This document shows, piece by piece, positions 51,601 to 59,311 of a DNA stretch of 64,000 nucleotides; positions within the stretch are counted from its first letter, which is position 1, and every line of letters starts with the position of its first letter. The stretch spans positions 310,001 to 374,000 of the forward strand of contig CAZIYJ010000002.1 in the NCBI GenBank assembly GCA_964543475.1. The letters are read 5' to 3'. Origin of the DNA: JAYSYM01 sp964543475. GTDB taxonomy: Bacteria > Bdellovibrionota > Bdellovibrionia > Bdellovibrionales > JAMPXM01. The position numbers and the translations under genes are program-made. Under the pieces are notes generated by a model. It did no database searches, was not told where the DNA came from, and was given only the letters and a program-made list of their open reading frames with translations.

Positions 51601-52504
51601 AATGCTTGCCACCTGTATCGAACTCATAAACTTCTTCAGCAAACTGGGAGACCACTCGGTATCCACCCGAAATAGAAGCTTTTACGACACTACGGGTACT
51701 TCCATCGCCAAGATATAATTTGTCACGTACTGTATCTAAATAATGAACTCTATCTACGTTCCATCCACCTAATCCGATGCGGCTCGCACGATAGGTACCC
51801 AGCATAATTTTATATGTTAGCGGAATATCCAGCGTTGAATCATTAAACGTGTGACTCGTGATGACCGTAGCTTCTGACGCCGTATTAACGTCAATCCCGC
51901 TCCCGTCTTTGCCATCCCAAGTAAATGTATAACTTAGGTTAGTACTTGCAGAGAGTGTCGCAGAAGCCACTTGCCCTGCTATCGAAATATTATAGCTTGC
52001 GTGAGTTAGGTTAGAAGGCGGAGTTCCGCTAATCAGTGGAACTTTCAGTTTAAACTCCGAAAGCCGCCCATTGACTCTTTCACTTGAATAAACAAGCTTC
52101 AGATTTGACCCTACGATCGGAACAACTTCGCTCACGCTAAGCGCAGCTGCACGAACTATCGACCCAGCTCGGCACATTGGGTAGTCAAACATTTGCATAT
52201 TAGACTTTGGGCCATTCTGAGGATTGGTAAGAGTACAGCTCTCTCCGTAAATAACTCCAGTCGAACTCGTGCAACGTAAGCAGTACAGCACAGTAGTGCC
52301 CGTTGTGGATGTGCCGGGACAAATTCCTTCTGAGTAAGTTGCACCAGACAATCCCGAACAATAATTTGTCCAATACGTTCTCTTCGGCGCCACGCAATTG
52401 TTAGGATCTGAAACGGCAAAGCCTGAATTTGCCGAAAACAAAAATAAAAGAGTTGTCAGTACGACTTGTAAAGCGACGGCGCTAGAATTTTGGATCTTTG
52501 TCAT
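48641..52504 (-). CDS. Rhs/YD-repeat protein with variable C-terminal tip
   Basis: This 1287-residue exported protein begins MTKIQNSSAVALQVVLTTLL (signal peptide to about 32). YD repeats such as FTYDLAGRMTRTTLPDSRYIDYTYNPDG run from about 280 to 1090 and form the shell. The core RHS signature near 1105-1171 includes DEYGRV, GARDYDAETGRWTSKDPI and LYGYVLNDPINFIDPMG. The last ~116 residues are a unique tip containing HTYVEIGQ, LTPQQDRDLLQ and DNCSSFANDLL. The ATG at 52504 has CGGAG upstream. Sec export and lack of VgrG or PAAR genes suggest a surface or wound-delivered toxin rather than T6SS cargo. Confidence 0.9.
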   Translation of the reverse strand: MTKIQNSSAVALQVVLTTLLFLFSANSGFAVSDPNNCVAPKRTYWTNYCSGLSGATYSEGICPGTSTTGTTVLYCLRCTSSTGVIYGESCTLTNPQNGPKSNMQMFDYPMCRAGSIVRAAALSVSEVVPIVGSNLKLVYSSERVNGRLSEFKLKVPLISGTPPSNLTHASYNISIAGQVASATLSASTNLSYTFTWDGKDGSGIDVNTASEATVITSHTFNDSTLDIPLTYKIMLGTYRASRIGLGGWNVDRVHYLDTVRDKLYLGDGSTRSVVKASISGGYRVVSQFAEEVYEFDTGGKHLYTKNGLTGTTLLTFAYNSSGHLTTITDAFSNQTTFNRDGSGNLTGITAPRGQITTISLDSDGYISEIENPNSESYFATYVSADGLLYTFEKPGGEISTMTYDSDGNLTKDESNLNASLTLTSTLNNANRTIGITTAVGRVSNYTSSISGSNNTQQVIDVRPDGSTYSQSFVPGASTSFTHASYAQSEGYSSDIRFGSLASFMSYGTKNPYNNVATSGTQTVTYSSGTGPFNVSDLTETFTTNSKAIQVKYTGSLGETRVQSPLSRKTYFYTDSYGRLTGTKIHNYSPVNYSYDSSGRLEEISQSTRETTLSYDTDGFLSSITNPLSQTTSFTYDLAGRMTRTTLPDSRYIDYTYNPDGLLLSVTPPSKPAHSFLRNLWGSITQFLPPDLSSITTEETTYAYNNDKQVSLITRPDGKTLTFTYNSTTGLLSTLALSGGGGSYSYSYDQGRVSTIQSPDGNRVIATYTAALPLSRVFYKASTGGSFYTISDAINSENYPTTQTLAVSGGTSVGITSGYDNDRLLTSNGSLTISRDSNTGFVTANTVSNIADSFTYDSTYGELSSITSTYTPGPTQLYSASLTRDAVGRITSKAETIGGATTTYDYTFDSAGRLTDVSVGGTSVGSYAYDSNSNRTSGSNSAGSITATYDDQDRLTAYNSLNFTYNDNGELSTKTDTTPTPDDVTTYTYDLTGNLKRVVLPNATQIDYVTDGFNRRVAKKIGGTIQTWYAWSDQYRMIAEITDAGVVTARYIYGTKLVPDYMVKSGTTYKITSDHLGSVRLVVNASTGAVAQRIDYDEYGRVTNDTSPGFQAFGFAGGLYDHQTGLVRFGARDYDAETGRWTSKDPILFNGGDTNLYGYVLNDPINFIDPMGTDANLVTGENLIHTYVEIGQPGSTGTRVELLPATSSYGALATNQPVGGMVSISSTGQPFVRSSSAIPLTPQQDRDLLQRARGMSDDFLMDRRMYQLIPNGRGDNCSSFANDLLKGN

Positions 52505-52637
52505 TAGGTCTCCGAGTAAAATTGGAAACCTACGATCACAAAACAATTTTAGTTTTTCAAAACAAATTCTGTTTGCAGTGGTCCAGTTTTGTTTGGATCA
52601 AAAATACTCGTATACAATTGGACACTGGACGTCCGTA

Positions 52638-52669
52638 CTGAGCACACTAAAGCCAAAGTGATTTGGCCC
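52638..52669. repeat. 32-bp direct repeat, right copy, flanking Rhs cassette
   Basis: CTGAGCACACTAAAGCC and the following 15 bases to GGCCC. The minus strand holds the end of hutU with a TAG stop; the plus strand is an orphan copy of the lipoprotein C-terminal codons. Confidence 0.9.
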
Positions 52670-54302
52670 CGCGCTCGCGAGCAGTTTCAGCTGCAACTTC
52701 GTAGCCTGCATCGATGTGTCTGAATAATCCCATCGCAGGATCAGCTTTTAAAACTCGCTCGATACGCTTAGCTGCTTTTTCTGTCCCGTCAGCCACGATC
52801 ACTTGGCCTGCGTGAATGCTGTAACCCATGCCGACACCTCCACCATGGTGAAGGCTCACCCACGAAGCACCACAAGCCGTGTTCACAAGTGCGTTTAAGA
52901 TTGGCCAATCCGCAACAGCATCAGAGCCATCTTTCATCGCTTCAGTTTCACGATTTGGACTCGCGACCGAACCGCAATCAAGATGATCCCGACCAATCAC
53001 AATCGGAGCTTTCACTTTACCAGTTGCGACTAACTCATTAAATTTTAAGCCAGCTAAGTGTCGCTCGCCGTATTCAAGCCAACAAATTCTTGCAGGCAAA
53101 CCTTGAAACGCGATTCTCTCTTGAGCCATATCAAGCCAGCGCAATAAATCTTTTTTGTGAGGGAAAAGTTCGCGAATTGCATTGTCAGTAACTTTGATGT
53201 CATTCGGATCACCCGAAAGTGCAACCCATCTAAAAGGACCTGAGCCTTTGCAAAACAACGGACGAATGTATTCTGGAACAAAGCCCGGAATATCAAATGC
53301 GTTCTTGCATCCGCCCTCGACTGCTCGTGCACGAATATTATTTCCATAATCAAAAGTGATCGCACCACTTTTTTGCATCGCAAGCATTCCGTCGACGTGC
53401 TTAGCCATACTCTTGATTGAAAGCTCATTATATTTATTTGGATCTTTCGCACGAAGTGAAGCTGCAGCTTCAAGCGTATAACCTTCAGGAATATATCCAT
53501 TTAAAGGATCATGCGCCGAAGTTTGATCAGTCAAAATATCTGGAGTGAATCCGCGCTTGATCATCTCGTGAATCACCGAGGCCATATTGCCAACTAACGC
53601 AATCGACTTTGCCTCACCCGTACGTTTGTATTTTTCAACTCGCTTTAATGCATCATCAAGATCAGTCGCTAACTCATCGACGTAACGTGTATCAAGACGC
53701 TTTTGAATTCGCTCAGGATCTACGTCGACACCTAACACCACTGCGCCCGCAAACACTCCGGCTAATGGCTGTGCTCCGCCCATTCCACCTAAACCAGCAG
53801 TCAAAATTACTTTGCCTTTAAGTGATCCACCAAAATGTTGGCGACCACACTCAACAAACGTTTCGTAAGTGCCTTGAACAATGCCTTGGCTACCAATGTA
53901 AATCCAAGAACCGGCAGTCATCTGCCCGTACATCATCAAGCCCTTTTTATCGAGCTCATGAAAATGCTCCCAGGTCGCCCACTTGCCAACAAGGTTTGAA
54001 TTTGCAAGCAACACTCTCGGTGCGTCTTCGTGAGTTTTTAAAACCCCGATCGGCTTGCCACTTTGAACCAAAAGAGTTTCATCGTTTTCAAGTGTAGTGA
54101 GCGCTTTAAGAATTTTATCAAAACTCTCCCAGTTACGCGCAGCTTTGCCGATCCCGCCATAAACAACTAAGTCTTCTGGTCGCTCAGCTACATCCGGATC
54201 TAAATTATTTTGAATCATTCGGTAAGCTGCTTCTTGCAACCAACCTTTACAAACAAGCTTATCACCATGAGGTGCTCGCACCTCTCGCTTACCAGTTTGC
54301 AT
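52647..54302 (-). CDS. hutU: Urocanate hydratase
   Basis: HutU converts urocanate to imidazolonepropionate using a bound NAD+. The 551-residue product has YGGIGKAARNWESFDKIL, GKVILTAGLGGMGGAQPLA (the NAD-binding glycine-rich stretch), DQTSAHDPLNGYIPEGY, and CGASWVSLHHGGGVGMGYS. The length is full. The ATG overlaps the hutH stop by one base (TAATG). The 3' end, including the stop codon, lies within the repeat that flanks the Rhs insertion, so the last codons may have been replaced or regenerated by that event. Confidence 0.96.
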   Translation of the reverse strand: MQTGKREVRAPHGDKLVCKGWLQEAAYRMIQNNLDPDVAERPEDLVVYGGIGKAARNWESFDKILKALTTLENDETLLVQSGKPIGVLKTHEDAPRVLLANSNLVGKWATWEHFHELDKKGLMMYGQMTAGSWIYIGSQGIVQGTYETFVECGRQHFGGSLKGKVILTAGLGGMGGAQPLAGVFAGAVVLGVDVDPERIQKRLDTRYVDELATDLDDALKRVEKYKRTGEAKSIALVGNMASVIHEMIKRGFTPDILTDQTSAHDPLNGYIPEGYTLEAAASLRAKDPNKYNELSIKSMAKHVDGMLAMQKSGAITFDYGNNIRARAVEGGCKNAFDIPGFVPEYIRPLFCKGSGPFRWVALSGDPNDIKVTDNAIRELFPHKKDLLRWLDMAQERIAFQGLPARICWLEYGERHLAGLKFNELVATGKVKAPIVIGRDHLDCGSVASPNRETEAMKDGSDAVADWPILNALVNTACGASWVSLHHGGGVGMGYSIHAGQVIVADGTEKAAKRIERVLKADPAMGLFRHIDAGYEVAAETARERGAKSLWL

Positions 54303-55852
54303 TACCACTCCAACTCGCCAGTGCTTGCGAGCACGGCTTTAAGAATTTCGTCATTTCGAATTAAAACTTTAATAGCTTCGATGTCTTTCGCGAACACGCG
54401 ATCTTCAGCAGCAAACGGAACTGTTTTGCGAATCACGTCGTACGCTGCTTTGACTCCAGCCGTAGGCTTAAGCGGCTTTAAGAAATCAAGTGCTTGAGTT
54501 GCCGAGAGTAGTTCCATTGCAACAATGTTTTCAGCGTTTCGCACGATCTGACCAAATTTTCTCGCAGCGATGGTTCCCATGCTCACGTGATCTTCTTTGT
54601 CAGCCGAAGTTGGAATACTATCAACCGAGGCAGGATGCGCTAATATTTTATTCTCGCTCACAAGCGAAGCAGCCGCCACTTGCACAATCATATGACCAGA
54701 GTTCAACCCACCGTTGGGAGCTAAGAATGCAGGCAAGCCGCTCATTGCAGGATTTATTAATTTTTCAATTCGACATTCAGAAATCGAAGCCATCGCACTC
54801 ATCGCAATGCCCATGAAGTCGAGTTGAAACGCGACTGGCTCACCATGAAAGTTTCCGCATGATAAAATTTTATCTTCATCTGGAAACACAAGCGGATTAT
54901 CGGTTGAGGAGTTAGCTTCAATTTCTAAAGTGTCGATCCCTTTGCGAATCGAATCTTTTGCGGCGCCATGAACGGCTGGCATACAGCGAAGTGAATAGGC
55001 ATCTTGCACGCGCCCGCAGTCAGCATGATCTTCCGCGATCTCTGAAGTACTACCCAGGATTTTTAAAATATTACGTGCTGTCTTTGCTTCACCCGGATGC
55101 TTGCGAACTCCCGGAATCAACGGATCAAAAGCTGATCTCGCGCCCTTCATCGCTTCAAGCGACATCGCTCCCGCTAAATCAGTCATCCAGCAAAGTCTGC
55201 GCGCTTCAAAGCCATTTAATAATCCAACTGCCGTCATGACCTGACAGCCATTGATTAACGACAAACCTTCTTTGGCTTGGAGTGTGAGCGGCGCAATTTT
55301 AAGTTTCGCCAAAATATCTTTGGCTTCAGCCTTCTGACCATTTTGCCAAATCTCACCTTCACCGATCAAAGCGAGGGCCAAATGAGACAGCGGAGCAAGA
55401 TCACCACTCGCACCGACACTCCCCTGCTGAGGAATGACTGGAATCAAATCATTATTCAAAAATTCTAAAATCTTGTCGATGACTTCGGGGCGAATACCGC
55501 TGTGACCGGTCGCGAGTGCGTTTGCGCGCAAATACATAATCGCGCGAGTCTCTTCGATCGTGAACGGATCCCCAACACCACTTGAGTGCGAGCGAATAAG
55601 GTTACGCTGCAGAGTTTCGATTTCTTCTTGCGAGATTCGCACACTACTAAAAGCACCGAAGCCAGTGTTGACGCCGTAAATCGCATCGCCGGTTTTCATT
55701 TTCGTTTCGATGTACGCACGCGAATGTTTCACCTTCGCTCGCGCTTCGTCACTTAAAACGACTTTTACTTTTTCGCTGCGCAAATGCCCGTGCGAAACTT
55801 TCCAGGTCGTCTCGATCGTCACATCATTTCCGGTAAGCTTAATCTCTTTCAT
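54302..55852 (-). CDS. hutH: Histidine ammonia-lyase
   Basis: HutH deaminates histidine to urocanate. The 516-residue enzyme has VNTGFGAFSSV, the MIO-forming ASG in QQGSVGASGDLAPLSHLAL, QDAYSLRCMPAVHG, STDNPLVF and EDHVSMGTIAARK. GAGGAATT precedes the ATG. The N-terminus (MKEIKLTGNDVTIETTW) is normal for the family. It is the first gene of a hutH-hutU operon read leftwards. No HutC regulator is in the window. Confidence 0.96.
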   Translation of the reverse strand: MKEIKLTGNDVTIETTWKVSHGHLRSEKVKVVLSDEARAKVKHSRAYIETKMKTGDAIYGVNTGFGAFSSVRISQEEIETLQRNLIRSHSSGVGDPFTIEETRAIMYLRANALATGHSGIRPEVIDKILEFLNNDLIPVIPQQGSVGASGDLAPLSHLALALIGEGEIWQNGQKAEAKDILAKLKIAPLTLQAKEGLSLINGCQVMTAVGLLNGFEARRLCWMTDLAGAMSLEAMKGARSAFDPLIPGVRKHPGEAKTARNILKILGSTSEIAEDHADCGRVQDAYSLRCMPAVHGAAKDSIRKGIDTLEIEANSSTDNPLVFPDEDKILSCGNFHGEPVAFQLDFMGIAMSAMASISECRIEKLINPAMSGLPAFLAPNGGLNSGHMIVQVAAASLVSENKILAHPASVDSIPTSADKEDHVSMGTIAARKFGQIVRNAENIVAMELLSATQALDFLKPLKPTAGVKAAYDVIRKTVPFAAEDRVFAKDIEAIKVLIRNDEILKAVLASTGELEW

Positions 55853-55901
55853 AATTCCTCAGTCATAGTTTTAACGCACCATTGCTACACTCTGGTAGCT
55901 G

Positions 55902-56540
55902 CTACCTTTTGAGGGTTTGGATGGCGGTGGCGTAGTCGTTTTTGAAAATATAATTTCCGGCGACTAATACGTCGGCGTCTTTGCACATGCCGACTGTCTC
56001 GGCGTTGACGCCGCCGTCGACCTCAATCAGTGCCTTTGAGCCAATTCGTTTAAGTTCTGCGCGGATAATTTTAATTTTTTCAACTTGCTCAACCATAAAT
56101 TTTTGGCCACTAAAGCCAGGATCAACAGTCATAACTAAAACTAGATCAACGAGGCCTAAGAATGGAACGATTGCTTCAACTGCAGTCGCAGGTCGCAATG
56201 TAATTCCGGCCTTACAACCTAAACCTCGAATGTCTTTAAGAAGTTGAATTGGATCTTTAGTCGCTTCAACGTGAATCGTAATGTAGTTAGCCCCTGCTTC
56301 AGCGAAGTCCTTTATGAACTTCTCAGGAGAGCTGATCATCAAATGGCAATCAAGCGGAAGCGATGTCACTTTCCGCAATGATCGAACCACCGGGGCACCA
56401 ATCGTCAAATTCGGTACAAAGTGACCATCCATCACGTCAACGTGAATCCAATCGGCCCCTGCGGCTTCAACCGCTTTTACTTCACGCTCAAGATTTGCAA
56501 AGTCAGCAGAGAGAATACTTGGCGAAATGATAAAACTCAT
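55902..56540 (-). CDS. rpe: Ribulose-phosphate 3-epimerase
   Basis: Rpe interconverts ribulose 5-phosphate and xylulose 5-phosphate in the pentose phosphate pathway. The 212-residue TIM barrel has ISPSILSADFANLE, WIHVDVMDGHFVPNLTIG, DCHLMI, VLVMTVDPGFSGQKFM and ALIEVDGGVNAETV, with all metal ligands. The ATG overlaps the fmt stop by four bases, so it is co-translated with fmt. Confidence 0.96.
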   Translation of the reverse strand: MSFIISPSILSADFANLEREVKAVEAAGADWIHVDVMDGHFVPNLTIGAPVVRSLRKVTSLPLDCHLMISSPEKFIKDFAEAGANYITIHVEATKDPIQLLKDIRGLGCKAGITLRPATAVEAIVPFLGLVDLVLVMTVDPGFSGQKFMVEQVEKIKIIRAELKRIGSKALIEVDGGVNAETVGMCKDADVLVAGNYIFKNDYATAIQTLKR

Positions 56541-57484
56541 AAAAGCACTTCTCCCTTTTTGATCTGATAGCCACGAATAAAATCAGCCGAAGACATTCTC
56601 GCTCGCGACTCTGGCTGTACTTCAAAAACTTCAAGACATCCTTCGGCAGTTGCTACAACAAAGCTTTCGCTCCCGACGTTAACGATTTCCCCAGGCTTTC
56701 CCTTCCCAGAAACAACTTTCGTTTTCAGAAGCTTAACCGACTTCGCTGTTTGTTGATCGTCGCGCACAGCAAACGGCTGAGGCCCCAGAGCTAATCCACG
56801 AATCAAGTTGTGAATTCTAACAGCTGGCCAAGACCAATCAATCTTTGCTTCTGCCTTATCGATCTTCGCTGCAAACGTCACCTGCGATTCATCTTGTGGT
56901 GTCGGAGCAAGATTTCCGCGCAAGTAATCCATGTATTCAACAACAAGTAAATCAGCGCCCAAAGCTCTCAACTGATCGTAAAGCTCAACTGCATTCATCT
57001 CATCGCCAAGTGGAACGCGTCTGATTCCTAAAACATCACCGGCATCGAGCTTGCGAACAATTTTTTGGAGCGCAACTCCACTTTCTTTGTCGCCCGCCAT
57101 AAGTGCTCGTTGAATCGGAGCAGCACCTCTCCAGCGAGGCAAAATACTCCCGTGCACATTCACACAACCTTTTTGAAACAGATCTAAAAACTTCTGACCC
57201 AAGATCTGCCCGAATGCGACAACAACTGCGCTTTCAGCTTTGAGTTCTAAAATTTGATTATGAAATTCTTCGGTGTTCACAGTTTCAGGAGTGAAAACTT
57301 TTAAGCCAAGCTCAAGCGCACGAGTTTTCACTGGCGATGGAGTCAGTTGCATTTTTCGACCAGCAGGACGATCTGGCTGAGACACGACAGCAACGATTTC
57401 GAAATGCTCGTCGCTCGCAAGACGGTCTAAAGACGTCACTGCGAAATCAGGTGTTCCCATAAATAAAATGCGGATTTTGCTCAC
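56537..57484 (-). CDS. fmt: Methionyl-tRNA formyltransferase
   Basis: Fmt formylates initiator Met-tRNA. The 315-residue product has IRILFMGTPDFAVTSLDRL, VSQPDRPAGRKMQLTPSPVK, the catalytic NVHGSILPRWRGAAPIQRAL and GDKESGVALQKIV, with the C-terminal OB domain after about 210. The GTG at 57484 (MSKIRIL) is preferred to the TTG at 57493. It is next to def, the usual pairing of formylation and deformylation. Confidence 0.95.
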   Translation of the reverse strand: MSKIRILFMGTPDFAVTSLDRLASDEHFEIVAVVSQPDRPAGRKMQLTPSPVKTRALELGLKVFTPETVNTEEFHNQILELKAESAVVVAFGQILGQKFLDLFQKGCVNVHGSILPRWRGAAPIQRALMAGDKESGVALQKIVRKLDAGDVLGIRRVPLGDEMNAVELYDQLRALGADLLVVEYMDYLRGNLAPTPQDESQVTFAAKIDKAEAKIDWSWPAVRIHNLIRGLALGPQPFAVRDDQQTAKSVKLLKTKVVSGKGKPGEIVNVGSESFVVATAEGCLEVFEVQPESRARMSSADFIRGYQIKKGEVLL

Positions 57485-57520
57485 GAAAACCAAGTTAGAG
57501 CCTAGCGGCTCTGATGTCTA

Positions 57521-58144
57521 TCAAGATTCGGCGCCAGTTTGCTTTGCGGCTGCACGGGCGGCCTTTACGCGCTCGCGTTCTTCACGCGCCTCTTCAGGCG
57601 TTGGGTAGCCTGATTTTTCGATCTTCTTTTTAATGCGATTTGATTTAACGAAACTTAACCGATCAATGAAGAGCTTTCCCTCGAGATGATCCATTTCATG
57701 CTGAATACAAATTGCAAGCAAGCCATCTGCTTTTAATGTCTGCTTCTTGCCATTTACATCCAGATAATTCATTTCGATATAGGTAAACCGCTCTACCGTT
57801 TCATAAAAAGTTGGAACGCTTAAACAACCTTCTTCGTAGGTAGTTTTGCCTTCAGTTTTAGTAATTTCAGGGTTGATCACAACAAATGGCTGCGCAACTA
57901 ATCGCTCAAGCTCAGTCATTGCCTCTAAATCGACTTCGCCATTGTCATCGTGCGGTCGAGTGTCCACAACAAGTAAACGAATGTCGCGACCCACTTGCGT
58001 TGCCGCAAGGCCGATACCGTTTGAGTCGTACATGGTCTCAGTCATGTCCTGAGCGAACTTCTGCAATTCAGCATCAAAAGCTGTTACAGGCTTCGCCTTC
58101 TGGCGTAAACGCGGGTCAGGATAAGTGAGAATTTCAAGAACCAT
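57521..58144 (-). CDS. def: Peptide deformylase
   Basis: Def removes the N-formyl group from nascent proteins and uses a bound Fe2+. The 207-residue product has all three motifs: NGIGLAATQVG, YEEGCLSVP and AICIQHEMDHLEGKLFID. It has an extended basic C-terminal tail (EAREERERVKAARAAAKQ), longer than in E. coli. The ATG at 58144 has no Shine-Dalgarno but a perfect TATAAT six bases upstream. It is 32 bases downstream of lptG. Confidence 0.95.
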   Translation of the reverse strand: MVLEILTYPDPRLRQKAKPVTAFDAELQKFAQDMTETMYDSNGIGLAATQVGRDIRLLVVDTRPHDDNGEVDLEAMTELERLVAQPFVVINPEITKTEGKTTYEEGCLSVPTFYETVERFTYIEMNYLDVNGKKQTLKADGLLAICIQHEMDHLEGKLFIDRLSFVKSNRIKKKIEKSGYPTPEEAREERERVKAARAAAKQTGAES

Positions 58145-58150
58145 GTGCAC

Positions 58151-58156
58151 ATTATA
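58151..58156 (-). promoter_or_regulatory. TATAAT -10 for leaderless def
   Basis: A perfect TATAAT lies six bases before the def ATG in the lptG-def gap. No good -35 was found at 16-18 bp (AGCGCC at 17). Confidence 0.45.
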
Positions 58157-58176
58157 GCGGAAACAGCGGCTAGGCG

Positions 58177-59265
58177 CTACTTCTTAAGCCGCAAGATTAG
58201 GAAACCCGAGAGACCCAATATAATCAAATTAGGCACCCAAGCCGCCAAAATTGGGGGTAGGTAGCCATGCTGACCGAGGATAATCCCCGAGTTATAGAAG
58301 GCGTAATAAAGGAACGCGAGGCCGATACAGATCCCGGCATTGAGCGCAGTACCGCCGCTTCTCTGCCGCCCCACACTGAACGGAATTCCGATAAATGACA
58401 TCACAAACGCAGCAAAAGCGAAGCTAAATTTCGAGTGATACTCAACCTCATACCAGCGCGTATCAAGCCCCGCCTCTTTGTTTCTCTGAATGAACTGACC
58501 AAGTTCACCCAGACTCAAGATCGACGCACTTTTTGAAGTCGACTGAAGGTCAGCCGCATCTTCTCCCATCGTAATCGTTTTTTTGTCGAAAGTTTGGGTC
58601 ATTGGAACATTGAGCTCTTGATCAAAGAGAGTGACACTCCCGTTTTGAAGCTCCCAGCGCTCCCCTTTTAGATCGACTGACTTCGCAGTCACTAACTGAA
58701 TCAGCTCCCAGGCTCCATTAAAATAATACATCGTGAGACCCGCGGCTTTATTTTCTTCGGCCTGAAGAGTGCGGATGTTGAAGAGAATATTATTTGAGCG
58801 GTACCAAATTTTATCGGTCTTTACTGTCGAATAAAGACCGGGCTGTTTTTTAAGTTCGACGTAGTAAATGTATTTCTCTTTTTGGCTTACGATCGGAAGA
58901 ATTCGATCACCAAGCCAAAACGAAAACACAGACACCATCACAACCAAAATTAAGATCGGAGAAGAGATGCGGGCAAGACTCATCCCCGCACTAAAAAGGG
59001 CTACTAATTCATTCGATTTACTAAGGGTACTTAAGGTAAAAATCGTGCCCAAAAGACAAGCAACAGGAATCATCTGCTGAACGATGCCCGGGATTTTATA
59101 AGTGTAATACTGAATGAGGATCGAGCTCGCAGCATCAAATCGCGAAGCACTTGAAATCGCATCGACGGCTAAAAACATCGTTACAAAAACAATGAGTCCC
59201 GCAACGAGATACCCTAAGAACATTTTTGCTATGTAGCGATCGATAATGTTTAGCACTTCCGCCAA
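58177..59265 (-). CDS. lptG: LptF/LptG family LPS export permease
   Basis: This inner-membrane subunit of the LptBFG transporter extracts LPS toward LptC and LptA. From the TTG at 59265 it is about 362 residues, the family size. The N-terminus is LNIIDRYIAKMFLGYLVAGLIV, with ATLSKSNELVALFSAGMSLARISSPIL-type helices 2-3, a periplasmic jellyroll (about 140-260) and three C-terminal spans (PFSVGRQRSGGTALNAGICIGLAF). The frame is open far upstream, but that part is antisense to the response regulator. The assignment to LptG rather than LptF is tentative. A GTG at 59256 is an alternative start. Confidence 0.87.
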   Translation of the reverse strand: MAEVLNIIDRYIAKMFLGYLVAGLIVFVTMFLAVDAISSASRFDAASSILIQYYTYKIPGIVQQMIPVACLLGTIFTLSTLSKSNELVALFSAGMSLARISSPILILVVMVSVFSFWLGDRILPIVSQKEKYIYYVELKKQPGLYSTVKTDKIWYRSNNILFNIRTLQAEENKAAGLTMYYFNGAWELIQLVTAKSVDLKGERWELQNGSVTLFDQELNVPMTQTFDKKTITMGEDAADLQSTSKSASILSLGELGQFIQRNKEAGLDTRWYEVEYHSKFSFAFAAFVMSFIGIPFSVGRQRSGGTALNAGICIGLAFLYYAFYNSGIILGQHGYLPPILAAWVPNLIILGLSGFLILRLKK

Positions 59266-59276
59266 GTGTACCTGCC

Positions 59277-59306
59277 TTGACACTCCAAGGGAACCGTCGT
59301 TAACTT
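59277..59306 (+). promoter_or_regulatory. Sigma-70 promoter for leaderless response regulator
   Basis: A consensus TTGACA (59277-59282), an 18-bp spacer and TAACTT (59301-59306) lie five bases before the ATG at 59312. Confidence 0.65.
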
Positions 59307-59311
59307 GCCTC

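Noticed and set aside
48641..52504. Internal YD repeats as a tandem DNA repeat or CRISPR-like array
   Set aside because: Similarity is at protein level only and spacing is irregular; there are no identical direct repeats with unique spacers anywhere in the window.
48374..52546. T6SS effector cluster
   Set aside because: The Rhs protein has a Sec signal and there are no VgrG, PAAR, Hcp or adaptor genes nearby.
52398..52661. 87-codon plus-strand frame ending STLKPK
   Set aside because: Only its last codons match the lipoprotein, because of the 32-bp repeat; the rest is antisense to the Rhs start and upstream region.
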